Assembly: GCA_903892355.1 (NCBI GenBank)
Contig: CAITIE010000084.1
Span: 62,001-126,000, forward strand
Direction: 5' to 3'
Length of the DNA: 64,000 nt
Origin: an uncultured Pirellula sp.
GTDB lineage: Bacteria > Planctomycetota > Planctomycetia > Pirellulales > Pirellulaceae
A program made the position numbers and the translations under genes. Below are positions 56,813 to 64,000 of the stretch, in pieces. The notes under the pieces are model-generated. The model saw nothing but the letters and a program-made list of their open reading frames with translations, did not search any database and had not been told where the DNA came from. Within the stretch, counting starts at the first letter, position 1. Every line of letters starts with the position of its first letter.

Positions 56813-58610
56813 GGCCGCAGATTCGCAATCGGTACAGGTGCTAGCCGATCAAGTACTAGCCGATCAAGCGGCAGTTGATCAAGCGGCAGTTAAGCGAGGC
56901 TCGGTCGGTCCATTGGTTTTGTATACCAATGATGCCAGGCGTGGCCGTTTGGTTGCTGCGGCCAACGCGACGGCTCGCCAGCGCGGTGTGGTGCCTGGGA
57001 TGACATTAGCGCAGCTGACAGCGATCTGCCCTGAGGCTAAGTGGAGCGAGCACGATCCGAGCGCGGACGTTGAGGAATTGCTGACGATTGCGGAGGGGCT
57101 GCAGCAGTTCTGCCCCTTGGTCGGGCTTGAGACGTTGGGGCGGCAATTATGGGCAGGACGCTCCATCCATCAGCCGCAAGGGATTTTCTTAGACATCACC
57201 GGATTGGCCGCGTGGTACGGCAGCGAAATGCGACTCGGGGTGGCGATCCAACGTTGGTTGGCTGGTGAACGGTTGCTCTGCTCCATCGGTGTCGCCGGTT
57301 CTGTGGGGGCCGCATGGGCGATCGCGAATTATCGCTGCCGCCACCTGATTGCTGCTGCGATGTTGCGATTGGAGTCGGGTGAGGAGTTCCCTGCTGACGG
57401 GGATTGGGTATTCGAGGTCGCACCCGGAGCCGACATGCCGGAATCGCTTGGAAGGTACCCGATCGAATCGCTCCGATTGGAGTTGGATGTGGTTGCCAAG
57501 CTGCATCGGCTCGGGATAAAAACCGTCTCGGCGCTCCTGCAACTGCCGCGAGCTTCATTGACCTCCCGATTTGGACCGGAGTTGTTGGAGAGGATCGATC
57601 AAACCATCCACGGGCGGGATGAGTTGATCCGAGGTTGTTCGGTGGGGGCACCGATGGAGATCGATATCGAGCTCGAGCATGTTGTGTTCGATCTTGTGTC
57701 GCTCGAAGGGATTCTTCGTCAAGCATCGATCGAGCTTTGCAAACGCTTGGATCAGGTTGGGCATGGGGCTTTTCGCATTGTCTGTCGAATCGCGTTGGAA
57801 CGCCAAAGCATCGCTGTCGATGCGAGTGATCCTCAACCCTCGGGGATGCCTTTAGCGCACGTGATTCAATTGAGTTTGTTTCAAGGCTCTCGCGACCCTG
57901 AGCATTGGGTTTGGTTGCTTTTGGGGCATCTCGCCAACAATCCCTTAAAATTGGCTCGAGGTGCAGCCGCATCTCGAATGCGGGGCAACGGCGAGTTCGG
58001 AATCCGGGCCGTTCGAATCGAAGCCACGGCCACGGCACCGCTGCACTGGCATCAAAACCAATTGTTTGAAGGGGCGACGAATCGATATCGAGACGATGCG
58101 GCGCGATTGATCGATTCATTGAGTTCCCGCCTCGGTCGCAATCGCGTGTTGACGCCATCGATCCAGCGAGATCCCATACCGGAGAACCAAGTCCGAATGC
58201 GCCCGCTCACAGGGTTGCGCAAGGACGGGGAGTCGCAACGGACTAAGAGCAAAATGGGCCGCGAGCAAGGAGGCAAATTGGGCAAGGATCCCAAGCGGGA
58301 TTTTTCAGACGAGCATTCGCTCGAATCGCGACCCGAGGAGTATCTTTCTAGGCCGACTCGCCTTATGTCCGAGCCTGAGCCCGTCGAGGTCGTTCAATTG
58401 GAGAACGGCGAATTGGCGTCGATCACGCATCGTCGCGAAAAGTTCGAGGTTTCTGCGTTCGCTGGTCCCGAGCGCATTGAGAGTGGATGGTGGGATGGAC
58501 CGACCGAACGGCGGGATTACTTCCGAGTCGTTTTGTCGACGGGGGATTGGTGGTGGATCTATCGCGATTTGCAGCGCAAGCAATGGTTTTTGCACGGCTG
58601 CTTTGATTGA
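56736..58610 (+). CDS. imuB: ImuB-type inactive Y-family DNA polymerase homologue
   Basis: ImuB is a Y-family polymerase-like protein that acts as a hub in translesion synthesis with ImuA and DnaE2. The 624-residue product starts RVLCIWLPNWPSQRAA where active Y-polymerases have DxDxFF, so the catalytic aspartates are missing, as expected for ImuB. GIFLDITGLAAWYG, RLHRLGIKTVSALLQLPRA and the C-terminal DYFRVVLSTG and WFLHGCFD fit the family. Residues about 35-55 contain an in-frame 15-bp x 4 repeat (VLADQ/AAVDQ), which is not conserved in the family. A second low-complexity insertion lies near residue 500. Confidence 0.9.
   Translation: MSKRVLCIWLPNWPSQRAAAEKWRAEAADSQSVQVLADQVLADQAAVDQAAVKRGSVGPLVLYTNDARRGRLVAAANATARQRGVVPGMTLAQLTAICPEAKWSEHDPSADVEELLTIAEGLQQFCPLVGLETLGRQLWAGRSIHQPQGIFLDITGLAAWYGSEMRLGVAIQRWLAGERLLCSIGVAGSVGAAWAIANYRCRHLIAAAMLRLESGEEFPADGDWVFEVAPGADMPESLGRYPIESLRLELDVVAKLHRLGIKTVSALLQLPRASLTSRFGPELLERIDQTIHGRDELIRGCSVGAPMEIDIELEHVVFDLVSLEGILRQASIELCKRLDQVGHGAFRIVCRIALERQSIAVDASDPQPSGMPLAHVIQLSLFQGSRDPEHWVWLLLGHLANNPLKLARGAAASRMRGNGEFGIRAVRIEATATAPLHWHQNQLFEGATNRYRDDAARLIDSLSSRLGRNRVLTPSIQRDPIPENQVRMRPLTGLRKDGESQRTKSKMGREQGGKLGKDPKRDFSDEHSLESRPEEYLSRPTRLMSEPEPVEVVQLENGELASITHRREKFEVSAFAGPERIESGWWDGPTERRDYFRVVLSTGDWWWIYRDLQRKQWFLHGCFD
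56838..56897. repeat. In-frame 15-bp x 4 repeat inside imuB
   Basis: GTGCTAGCCGATCAA and a near copy are followed by GCGGCAGTTGATCAA and a diverged copy, giving VLADQ, VLADQ, AAVDQ, AAVKR. Two successive doublings explain it. Confidence 0.93.
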
Positions 58611-58814
58611 TGGGCTGCTTGCGTAGCTTGGCTGCATACGTCGCTTGGAATGGGCTCGGCGGTTCTAGGACGGTTCCAGAACCTTTCTTTGTCGCGTAAA
58701 CTGGTAGGCAATTCAGCGGGCTCCCATGGGGTGAGGTTCCGTATTCTCGGTGTTAGCGATGACGACTCGGGACACCGCTGGTTCGATTCCCTTCCGCGAT
58801 GATTGAGAACCTGC

Positions 58815-60041
58815 ATGAAGTACCTGAAGCGAGTTGAGTTATTGGCGATTGCCGTCGCGATCGCAACGATCGCCCTCGGGATAGGGGCCTTGCATGCCCA
58901 GGATGCGGTGAAACCTACAGTAAAGGTTCTCAGGCTCGATGGGCCTGAGTTGTCTGGCGACCTCACCAGCGCATCTCAAGAAGGCATCGAGCTGACGTTG
59001 GAAGGGGTGAAACAACCATTATCGGGGAACTCGCTCAGCCGCGTTGAGTTTCCCAATCGTATTGGAGTCGGAGGTATACAGCCTCTGCTGCTGGGACTCG
59101 TCGATGGTTCACGAATTGTGGGTGCGAAAATCTCAGGGAAAGAGCAAGGGTGGCAGGTTGCCGATTCCGCGGGTGGGGTGCTCACGATGGGACCGGGTAG
59201 CGTTCGATTTCTCCAAGTCCGGCCAATGACTGGAGAGCTTAAAAAATCGTTCGATGCAGCGATCCTGGAACCGGCAACTAGCGACTCTCTTTTGGTGGTG
59301 CGACCGGGTGACACACTGGATCGGGTGAATGGGTTGATCAAGGAGATCAAAGAGTCGAAGGTGTTGTTCGATTTGGATGGGGATGTGGTTGAGGTCTCTT
59401 TTGAGAAGTTGGCGGGGATGGTTTGGTTTCGAAAGGCGAGCGAACGTGTGAAACCCAAAGTCGCGGTCAATACTACCGATGGTGGGACCGTCTATCCCGA
59501 CACGTTTCGACTTGTGGGGGACCGATTCGAGTTGCAAGGTTCTGCTGGAGAGCTATCGATTCCCATCAACCGTATCGCATCTTTGGATTATGGCAGTGCC
59601 AATTTGCGATGGCTCTCAGAAATCGAGCTTTTGGATTCCAAAGCAGAAAAGCGAATGGATTGGAAGTTTGAATCCAAGTCTCTTGGAAAGGCGCTTGCCC
59701 CTCATTTCGAAGCGAAGGATGCCGATACGGCGGCTGGTTTGGGAATGGATCTCCTCTTTCCGATGCCGGGAAGTTATACATTCCGAGTTCCTGAAGGTTT
59801 CACGCGACTTCAAACCCGTTTGGTCCGCGGTGACCGCGGTGAGCAACGGTCTGAGTTGACGGTCGAGGTTTGGCAGGATGATGCGAAAGTGCTCGACAAG
59901 CGGTTGGCTTCTTCGGAGGAAGCGTTGGAATTGGATGTGCCTTTAACGGCCGGAAAAAAGGTCCGTTTGTCAGTGCGTTCGAAGAGTCGTCTTATGGTTG
60001 GAACTGAGGTGCGGTGCCAGCAACCTCGACTGGCGCGATAG
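58815..60041 (+). CDS. Secreted planctomycete protein with a C-terminal carbohydrate-binding-like module
   Basis: The 408-residue product has a signal peptide (LLAIAVAIATIALGIGALHA) and a mature part of repeated small beta domains (VKVLRLDGPELSGDLTSA, DSLLVVRPGDTLDRVNGLIK), followed by a C-terminal part (KALAPHFEAKDADTAAGLGM, YTFRVPEGFTRLQTRLVRGD) that resembles NPCBM/NEW2-like carbohydrate-binding modules of planctomycetes. The family is not characterised. The ATG reading MKYLKRVELL is chosen over a TTG four codons earlier. Confidence 0.73.
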   Translation: MKYLKRVELLAIAVAIATIALGIGALHAQDAVKPTVKVLRLDGPELSGDLTSASQEGIELTLEGVKQPLSGNSLSRVEFPNRIGVGGIQPLLLGLVDGSRIVGAKISGKEQGWQVADSAGGVLTMGPGSVRFLQVRPMTGELKKSFDAAILEPATSDSLLVVRPGDTLDRVNGLIKEIKESKVLFDLDGDVVEVSFEKLAGMVWFRKASERVKPKVAVNTTDGGTVYPDTFRLVGDRFELQGSAGELSIPINRIASLDYGSANLRWLSEIELLDSKAEKRMDWKFESKSLGKALAPHFEAKDADTAAGLGMDLLFPMPGSYTFRVPEGFTRLQTRLVRGDRGEQRSELTVEVWQDDAKVLDKRLASSEEALELDVPLTAGKKVRLSVRSKSRLMVGTEVRCQQPRLAR

Positions 60042-60367
60042 CGGCTTGCATGTGACCGATGCAAACATTAACAATTCGATGTTGGGTGGTTGGGAATTTC
60101 TTTCTTAGGGTAGGCGTTTGCTAAAGATGATGCATAGTGCAAAGGTTCTAGCGCTACCCTTTCTAGATTGCAGATTATGCGACAGGGCGCTAAGTTCCAC
60201 CTAAATTTTTGGCGCGGCCGTCCGATAGAATAGCTTGCCCAGCCCGCAGATTTCCACAACGATTGGTTCGCTGCTGAATGCGAACGGGAACGTTGGAGAA
60301 TGGTTGTTAGGCTGGTCACATCGCACCTGAATTGTGGATCTGAACACTACAGCATGGGTGAGTCGAA
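60042..60367. other. Spacer of about 325 bp, no gene seen
   Basis: No repeat array or gene is recognised. AAAGGT and ACCCTTT at about 60139-60161 form a weak imperfect hairpin. Confidence 0.5.
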
Positions 60368-60634
60368 TTGCCAAACTTGACTAATATTCGGGAAGTCGTT
60401 TTGCAGGAATTGTGCAACATGCACCAACTCCTTCCCAACGCCTTTCCATTGACCGAAAAATTATTGCGCAAGCAGGGTAACCCCTGCGGAATTTTTTATT
60501 GTTTGCATGGCCCTCGCAGCATCCGATTGACTGCGGTCTTTGACATCGAGACTGCCAGGGTCCTGTTTTACGATTCCACTGGACAGAGGTCCGGTACACG
60601 TTGCGTCAAGGACTTAGTTGTCGCCGCAATGTAA
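60368..60634 (+). CDS. Small conserved-looking protein upstream of csrA
   Basis: The 88-residue product has no domain I can name, but the C-terminal half is well-formed: CGIFYCLHGPRSIRLTAVFD, IETARVLFYDSTGQRSG, with a beta-hairpin pattern and no low complexity. The first start is TTG (preceded by GGGTGAG); an internal ATG at 60419 (MHQLLPNAF) with AGGA about ten bases upstream would give 71 residues. It lies 92 bp upstream of csrA on the same strand and could share a transcript with it. A regulatory role is speculation. Confidence 0.6.
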   Translation: MPNLTNIREVVLQELCNMHQLLPNAFPLTEKLLRKQGNPCGIFYCLHGPRSIRLTAVFDIETARVLFYDSTGQRSGTRCVKDLVVAAM

Positions 60635-60726
60635 CCGGTGTCGAGTCGAGTAGGAGTTGTGGGCGAATCGTTGCGACGATTTGAGGAACAAAACCCAAAA
60701 CTCAATTACGGGAATGGAATCCAGTT

Positions 60727-60933
60727 ATGTTGATATTGTCTCGTAGAGAATCGGAACGCGTTTACTTGGGCGACGATATCGTGTTGACGATCGTTCGAGT
60801 GAACGGAGACAAGGTTCGGATTGGGGTGGAGGCGCCGTCCAATGTAAAGATCCTTCGGACCGAGTTGGAAATTGCGGCCAACAAGTCCGAGGTGGTGGAT
60901 GGGACGCCGGAGTCTCGCCGAAAAGCGGCGTAA
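60727..60933 (+). CDS. csrA: Carbon storage regulator CsrA
   Basis: CsrA is a small RNA-binding dimer that blocks or protects mRNAs at GGA motifs. The 68-residue product has the complete fold: MLILSRRESERVYLGDDIVL, VRVNGDKVRIGVEAP, and a KILRTELE helix. The leader contains several GGA motifs (GAGGAAC, GGGAATGGAATCC), one of them close to the ribosome binding site, so autoregulation is possible. A small hairpin (AATCGT/ACGATT at 60666-60681) lies between it and the upstream small gene. Neither fliW nor flagellar genes are in the window. Confidence 0.95.
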   Translation: MLILSRRESERVYLGDDIVLTIVRVNGDKVRIGVEAPSNVKILRTELEIAANKSEVVDGTPESRRKAA

Positions 60934-61112
60934 TACCCTGATCGCAGAACGAATGATCCTGCGAATAGATTCTTGAATCAATCCAAAGGCGGGCGCCGAT
61001 TCGATGACCCAACAAACATCGAGTCGGCGTCTTGTCTTTTTTCTATTTCAGCCCCCGAGATTTAACGCCAAAATGCTTGTGGGTAGGGCCGAAACAGCGC
61101 GGCGATTGCAGC

Positions 61113-62120
61113 TTATTCGACAACCTTTGCGTCGATCCATTTCATCAAGCTGCGGAGTTTCTGACCGACTTGTTCCACCGGATGCTTACGCTCCAACCGA
61201 CGCGATGCCTTGAACGCAGGTGCCCCAGCTTTGTTCTCGAGGATCCATTCGCGGGCGAATTGACCGGTTTGAATTTCGCGGAGGATCTTCTTCATTTCCG
61301 CTTTGGTTTGAGCCGTGATGATGCGTGGGCCGCGGGTGTAATCTCCGAACTCGGCAGTATTGGAAATGCTATATCGCATGTAGTTCAAACCACCTTGGTA
61401 GAGGAGATCGACGATCAGTTTGAGTTCATGCATGCACTCAAAGTAAGCCATCTCTGGTTGGTAACCCGCTTCGACCAACGTCTCAAATCCGGCTTTCACC
61501 AATTCGCTGACACCGCCGCACAAGACGACTTGCTCGCCGAACAAATCGGTTTCGGTTTCCTCAGCGATGGTGGTTTCAATGACACCACCCCGTGTTCCGC
61601 CGATCCCTTTCGCGTAGGCCAATCCAATCTTTTTCGTGACTTCGCTGGCTCCCGCGCCGAGAGCGATCAAGCACGGGACGCCACCACCTTTGGTGTATTC
61701 GCTGCGAACCAAATGGCCAGGTCCCTTGGGGGCGACCAAAAGAGTATCCACACCCTTGGGTGGTTCAATTTGGCCGAAGTGCAAATTGAAACCGTGCGAG
61801 CACATCAGGACGTTGCCCGGAGAGAGGTTCGGCTTGATGTGCGTGCGGAACAAGTCGCCTTGGACTTCGTCCGGAAGGAGAACGTTGATGATGTCCGCTT
61901 TCTTGCTCGCTTCATCGATTTCCATCGGCTGGAAACCATGACTCACCGCGAGATCGTAGTTCTTGCTACCGGGGCGTTGCCCGATGATGACTTTGCAACC
62001 GCTGTCACGCAGGTTTTGAGCTTGCGCGTGGCCTTGGGATCCATATCCCAAAATAGCGATGGTTTTATCCTTCAGAACTGAAAGATCGGCGTCGTTGTCG
62101 TAGTAAATAGTTGCTGCCAT
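61113..62120 (-). CDS. ilvC: Ketol-acid reductoisomerase
   Basis: IlvC converts acetolactate and acetohydroxybutyrate to the dihydroxy acids of valine and isoleucine synthesis, using NADPH and Mg. The 335-residue product is the short class I form, with [20 protein letters not shown], the cofactor loop [23 protein letters not shown] and the helical C-terminal domain with the metal-binding acidic residues ([18 protein letters not shown]). The start [10 protein letters not shown] is chosen because the family begins so; one three codons earlier exists. It lies downstream of ilvN (154 bp) on the same strand. Convergent with csrA. Confidence 0.97.
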   Translation of the reverse strand: MAATIYYDNDADLSVLKDKTIAILGYGSQGHAQAQNLRDSGCKVIIGQRPGSKNYDLAVSHGFQPMEIDEASKKADIINVLLPDEVQGDLFRTHIKPNLSPGNVLMCSHGFNLHFGQIEPPKGVDTLLVAPKGPGHLVRSEYTKGGGVPCLIALGAGASEVTKKIGLAYAKGIGGTRGGVIETTIAEETETDLFGEQVVLCGGVSELVKAGFETLVEAGYQPEMAYFECMHELKLIVDLLYQGGLNYMRYSISNTAEFGDYTRGPRIITAQTKAEMKKILREIQTGQFAREWILENKAGAPAFKASRRLERKHPVEQVGQKLRSLMKWIDAKVVE

Positions 62121-62274
62121 GGGAATCAATGCTCGTGTGGGAAAGGAGACTTTCGGGAAATGGTTCGGTGGGTTTAGTAGGATCGATTGGACAGGATGAG
62201 CGAGCGGTTATCGCTAGAGACACCGCAGGCTCGTCGCTATGACAAAAATGACGGGCGGGCTTCGCGGTCTCTAA

Positions 62275-62823
62275 TCAGTTAGCTTTGATGGCCGAATTGG
62301 GGTCGTCGGATTCGGTCAGCGAGTTCGGATTGCTGCCGCGGACCATTGCGATGCGGCCCGTCCGCACTAATTCGGCGATCCCATAAGGCCGCATCCGCTC
62401 AATGAATGCTTGGATTTTGCTCTCGCGGCCAGAGATCTCAATCACCATCTCCTCTGGTCCAACGTCGACCACCCGTGCACGAAATATATCTACCAGCTCG
62501 CGGATCTCACTTCGAAGGGCCCCTGTGACCGCACGGACTTTGATCAACATCAAATCCCGTTCGACATAGTCGTTGGAGCTGATGTCCTGGACCGAAACGA
62601 CGGTGATAATCTTTTCGAGCTGCTTGCGAATTTGCTCCACAATCCGATCGTCACCTCGGACCACAAACGTCATCCGAGAAACACCTGCGTTTTCGGTTTC
62701 ACCGACCGCTAGGGAATCGATATTGTAGCCGCGGGATGCAAGCATTCCTGAGATATGGGCCAGAACGCCAGGAACGTTTTGAACAATCGCGGAAAGTACG
62801 TGCCGCATCAGTTTAGGTGCCAT
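62275..62823 (-). CDS. ilvN: Acetolactate synthase small (regulatory) subunit
   Basis: This subunit confers valine feedback control on acetolactate synthase. The 182-residue product has the N-terminal ACT domain (MRHVLSAIVQNVPGVLAHIS, MLASRGYNIDSLAVG) and the C-terminal domain (VVDVGPEEMVIEISGRESKI), as in IlvH/IlvN of normal length. The catalytic large subunit gene is not in the window. The start MAPKLMRHV is chosen; MRHV five codons later is also possible. It precedes ilvC, consistent with the common ilvBNC order. Confidence 0.94.
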   Translation of the reverse strand: MAPKLMRHVLSAIVQNVPGVLAHISGMLASRGYNIDSLAVGETENAGVSRMTFVVRGDDRIVEQIRKQLEKIITVVSVQDISSNDYVERDLMLIKVRAVTGALRSEIRELVDIFRARVVDVGPEEMVIEISGRESKIQAFIERMRPYGIAELVRTGRIAMVRGSNPNSLTESDDPNSAIKAN

Positions 62824-62946
62824 AGAGGTTAAAATGGAGTCGGCGAGCCTTTGGCTTTTCTTTTGCCGTGTGGTAAGTTCGCCGCCAAGCACGTCGAATC
62901 ATAAGTCGGCTCGCATGTTTCCTCAAGGGTTCCGACCACTTAACCT

Positions 62947-63945
62947 ATGAACAGCACCCACCAAAGTTACGAGTTCATCGATTTTGGTAATGGTAGAAAG
63001 CTTGAGCGGTTCGGAGAGATCGTCGTCGATCGACCTTGCCCAGCCGCCGTAGAGCCGAAATCGTCTCCAGAAGCGTGGTTATCAGCCGAGCTAATTTATG
63101 ATGGCTCGCGGTTGAATGGCGGAGTGCGAGGTGGTTGGGTGTACCAAGGCCGCCGCGTCTCGGATCCGGAGGCAATCGAAAGCTGGGAGTGTGGGGCGTC
63201 CGGTTTGCGTTTTCGCGTGAAGCCTCAGCAGTCCGGGCAACTCGGTCTGTTTCCCGAGCATTGGAACACATGGCCGTGGGTTGAGGATCGAATCGCGGAG
63301 TGGCTCGCTGAGCGATCGGCCATGGCAGGCAGTCGAAATACTTCCGATGGACTGAGCATCGATCCGGCAATCGATCCGGCATGTACAGCGCCAGTAAGCA
63401 CAGCTCCTGAAGGTACCGGCGTGCCGAGGGCGCTTCATTTGTTCGCGTACACAGGCGCAACGACGCTCGCCATGGCGTCGTTTGGGGCTAGCGTTACGCA
63501 TGTCGATGCGATGGAATCCGCGGTGGCGTGGGGGAGAGAGAACGCTCGATGTTCTGGATTGAGCGACAAGCCGATTCGATGGATTGTGGACGATGCGAGG
63601 CTCTATGTTGCGAGGGAGCTGCGACGAGGCAAGCGGTATGAGTTGATCGTGCTCGACCCGCCCAGCTACGGGCATGGTGTGAAGGGGAAAGCGTGGGAGA
63701 TCCACCGCGACCTGATGCCGCTGATGCATGATTGCTGGAAACTCCTGTCCGAATCGCCGATCGGAATCGTATTCACGGGCCATAGCCGCGACGTGTCCAT
63801 GCAAAAAATTCGGGCGGAATTGGAGGATGCCCCAGGGACGACCACCGGTGTGTCTTGCGATGTGACTCAAGCAAAACTCGTTGATTTAGCGGGGCGAGTG
63901 TTGGATTGTGGTTATGTTGCGAGTTTTGAACCTGTTCGGTTGTAG
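62947..63945 (+). CDS. SAM-dependent methyltransferase (RlmI-like class)
   Basis: The 332-residue product has the Rossmann-type methyltransferase fold: ALHLFAYTGATTLAMASFGA (motif I), VTHVDAMESAVAWGRENARC (motif II), WIVDDARLYVARELRRGKRY and the active-site VLDPPSYGHG, the DPPSY motif typical of the RlmI/RlmK-type rRNA methyltransferases and their bacterial relatives. It lacks the PUA domain of RlmI. A target cannot be named; rRNA is one possibility. It is divergent from ilvN. A short GTAP/APVSTAP-rich stretch lies near residue 145. Confidence 0.85.
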   Translation: MNSTHQSYEFIDFGNGRKLERFGEIVVDRPCPAAVEPKSSPEAWLSAELIYDGSRLNGGVRGGWVYQGRRVSDPEAIESWECGASGLRFRVKPQQSGQLGLFPEHWNTWPWVEDRIAEWLAERSAMAGSRNTSDGLSIDPAIDPACTAPVSTAPEGTGVPRALHLFAYTGATTLAMASFGASVTHVDAMESAVAWGRENARCSGLSDKPIRWIVDDARLYVARELRRGKRYELIVLDPPSYGHGVKGKAWEIHRDLMPLMHDCWKLLSESPIGIVFTGHSRDVSMQKIRAELEDAPGTTTGVSCDVTQAKLVDLAGRVLDCGYVASFEPVRL

Positions 63946-64000
63946 TGGGATATGCGGAACGCTTGAGCGAATCGCTGTGTAGAATATCGCGGTGAAGAAC

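Noticed and set aside
58692-58802. tRNA-like segment (CTGGTAGGCAATTC and GGTTCGATTCCC)
   Set aside because: A T-loop-like motif and a 6-bp end pairing are present, but the T stem does not pair and no proper anticodon arm can be drawn.

Overview
The window looks like chromosomal DNA of a planctomycete, most likely a member of the Pirellulales (Pirellulaceae). The markers are the paired DUF1501 and PSCyt1/DUF1549/DUF1553 proteins, a giant ThuA plus PVC-type haem-binding dehydrogenase, a creatininase-like hydrolase, a DUF6655 protein, a class-specific insertion in ribosomal protein L17, the futalosine menaquinone genes and a small CsrA. Genes are spaced widely on both strands and there is no phage, insertion sequence, rRNA, convincing tRNA or CRISPR array. 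The genus cannot be fixed from the sequence alone.

Layout. 1-5000: the end of a glutamine amidotransferase-like hydrolase, a ferredoxin-type sulfite reductase, folD and a small planctomycete protein, separated by repeat-rich spacers. 5000-13000: gyrB, convergent with the PSCyt1/DUF1553 and DUF1501 pair. 13000-17000: a minus-strand menaquinone cluster (ubiE, ubiX, ubiA-type mqnP, mqnE). 17000-25000: a lipoprotein, an alpha/beta hydrolase, a class IV aminotransferase, 6-phosphogluconolactonase and a large membrane-anchored kinase-like protein that has lost its catalytic motifs. 25000-32000: creatininase-like, Gfo/Idh/MocA and ThuA/PVC dehydrogenase genes in one direction. 32000-41500: a small secreted protein, serS, an inverted pair of hexamer arrays, a lipid A-type acyltransferase, DinB-like and Spy-like proteins, a short UvrC-like nuclease and a transglutaminase-like protein. 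41700-46000: an M13 peptidase, a diguanylate cyclase and a DUF6655 protein. 46000-49000: rpsM-rpsK-rpoA-rplQ with a terminator. 49000-55500: metH with a hairpin-rich leader, an NfeD-like protein, a rhodanese, a lipoprotein and a zinc-ribbon protein. 55800-58600: imuA-imuB. 58800-64000: a secreted planctomycete protein, a small conserved protein, csrA, ilvC, ilvN and a SAM-dependent methyltransferase.

How the genes fit together. Most of the window is housekeeping: one-carbon and methionine metabolism (folD, metH), branched-chain amino acids (ilvN, ilvC), sulfur assimilation, menaquinone synthesis, translation and transcription. DNA handling is represented by gyrB, imuAB and the UvrC-like protein. 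The remainder are planctomycete-type surface or periplasmic proteins, probably for breakdown of complex organic matter.

The most unusual property is not a gene. Almost every intergenic space carries its own short tandem repeat (units of about 12-22 bp, 2-4 copies, sequences unrelated between sites), several genes carry in-frame versions with units of 15, 18, 21 or 24 bp, and a separate family of mosaic hexamer arrays recurs in four spacers, twice in inverted arrangement. This suggests an active tandem-duplication process in the genome.
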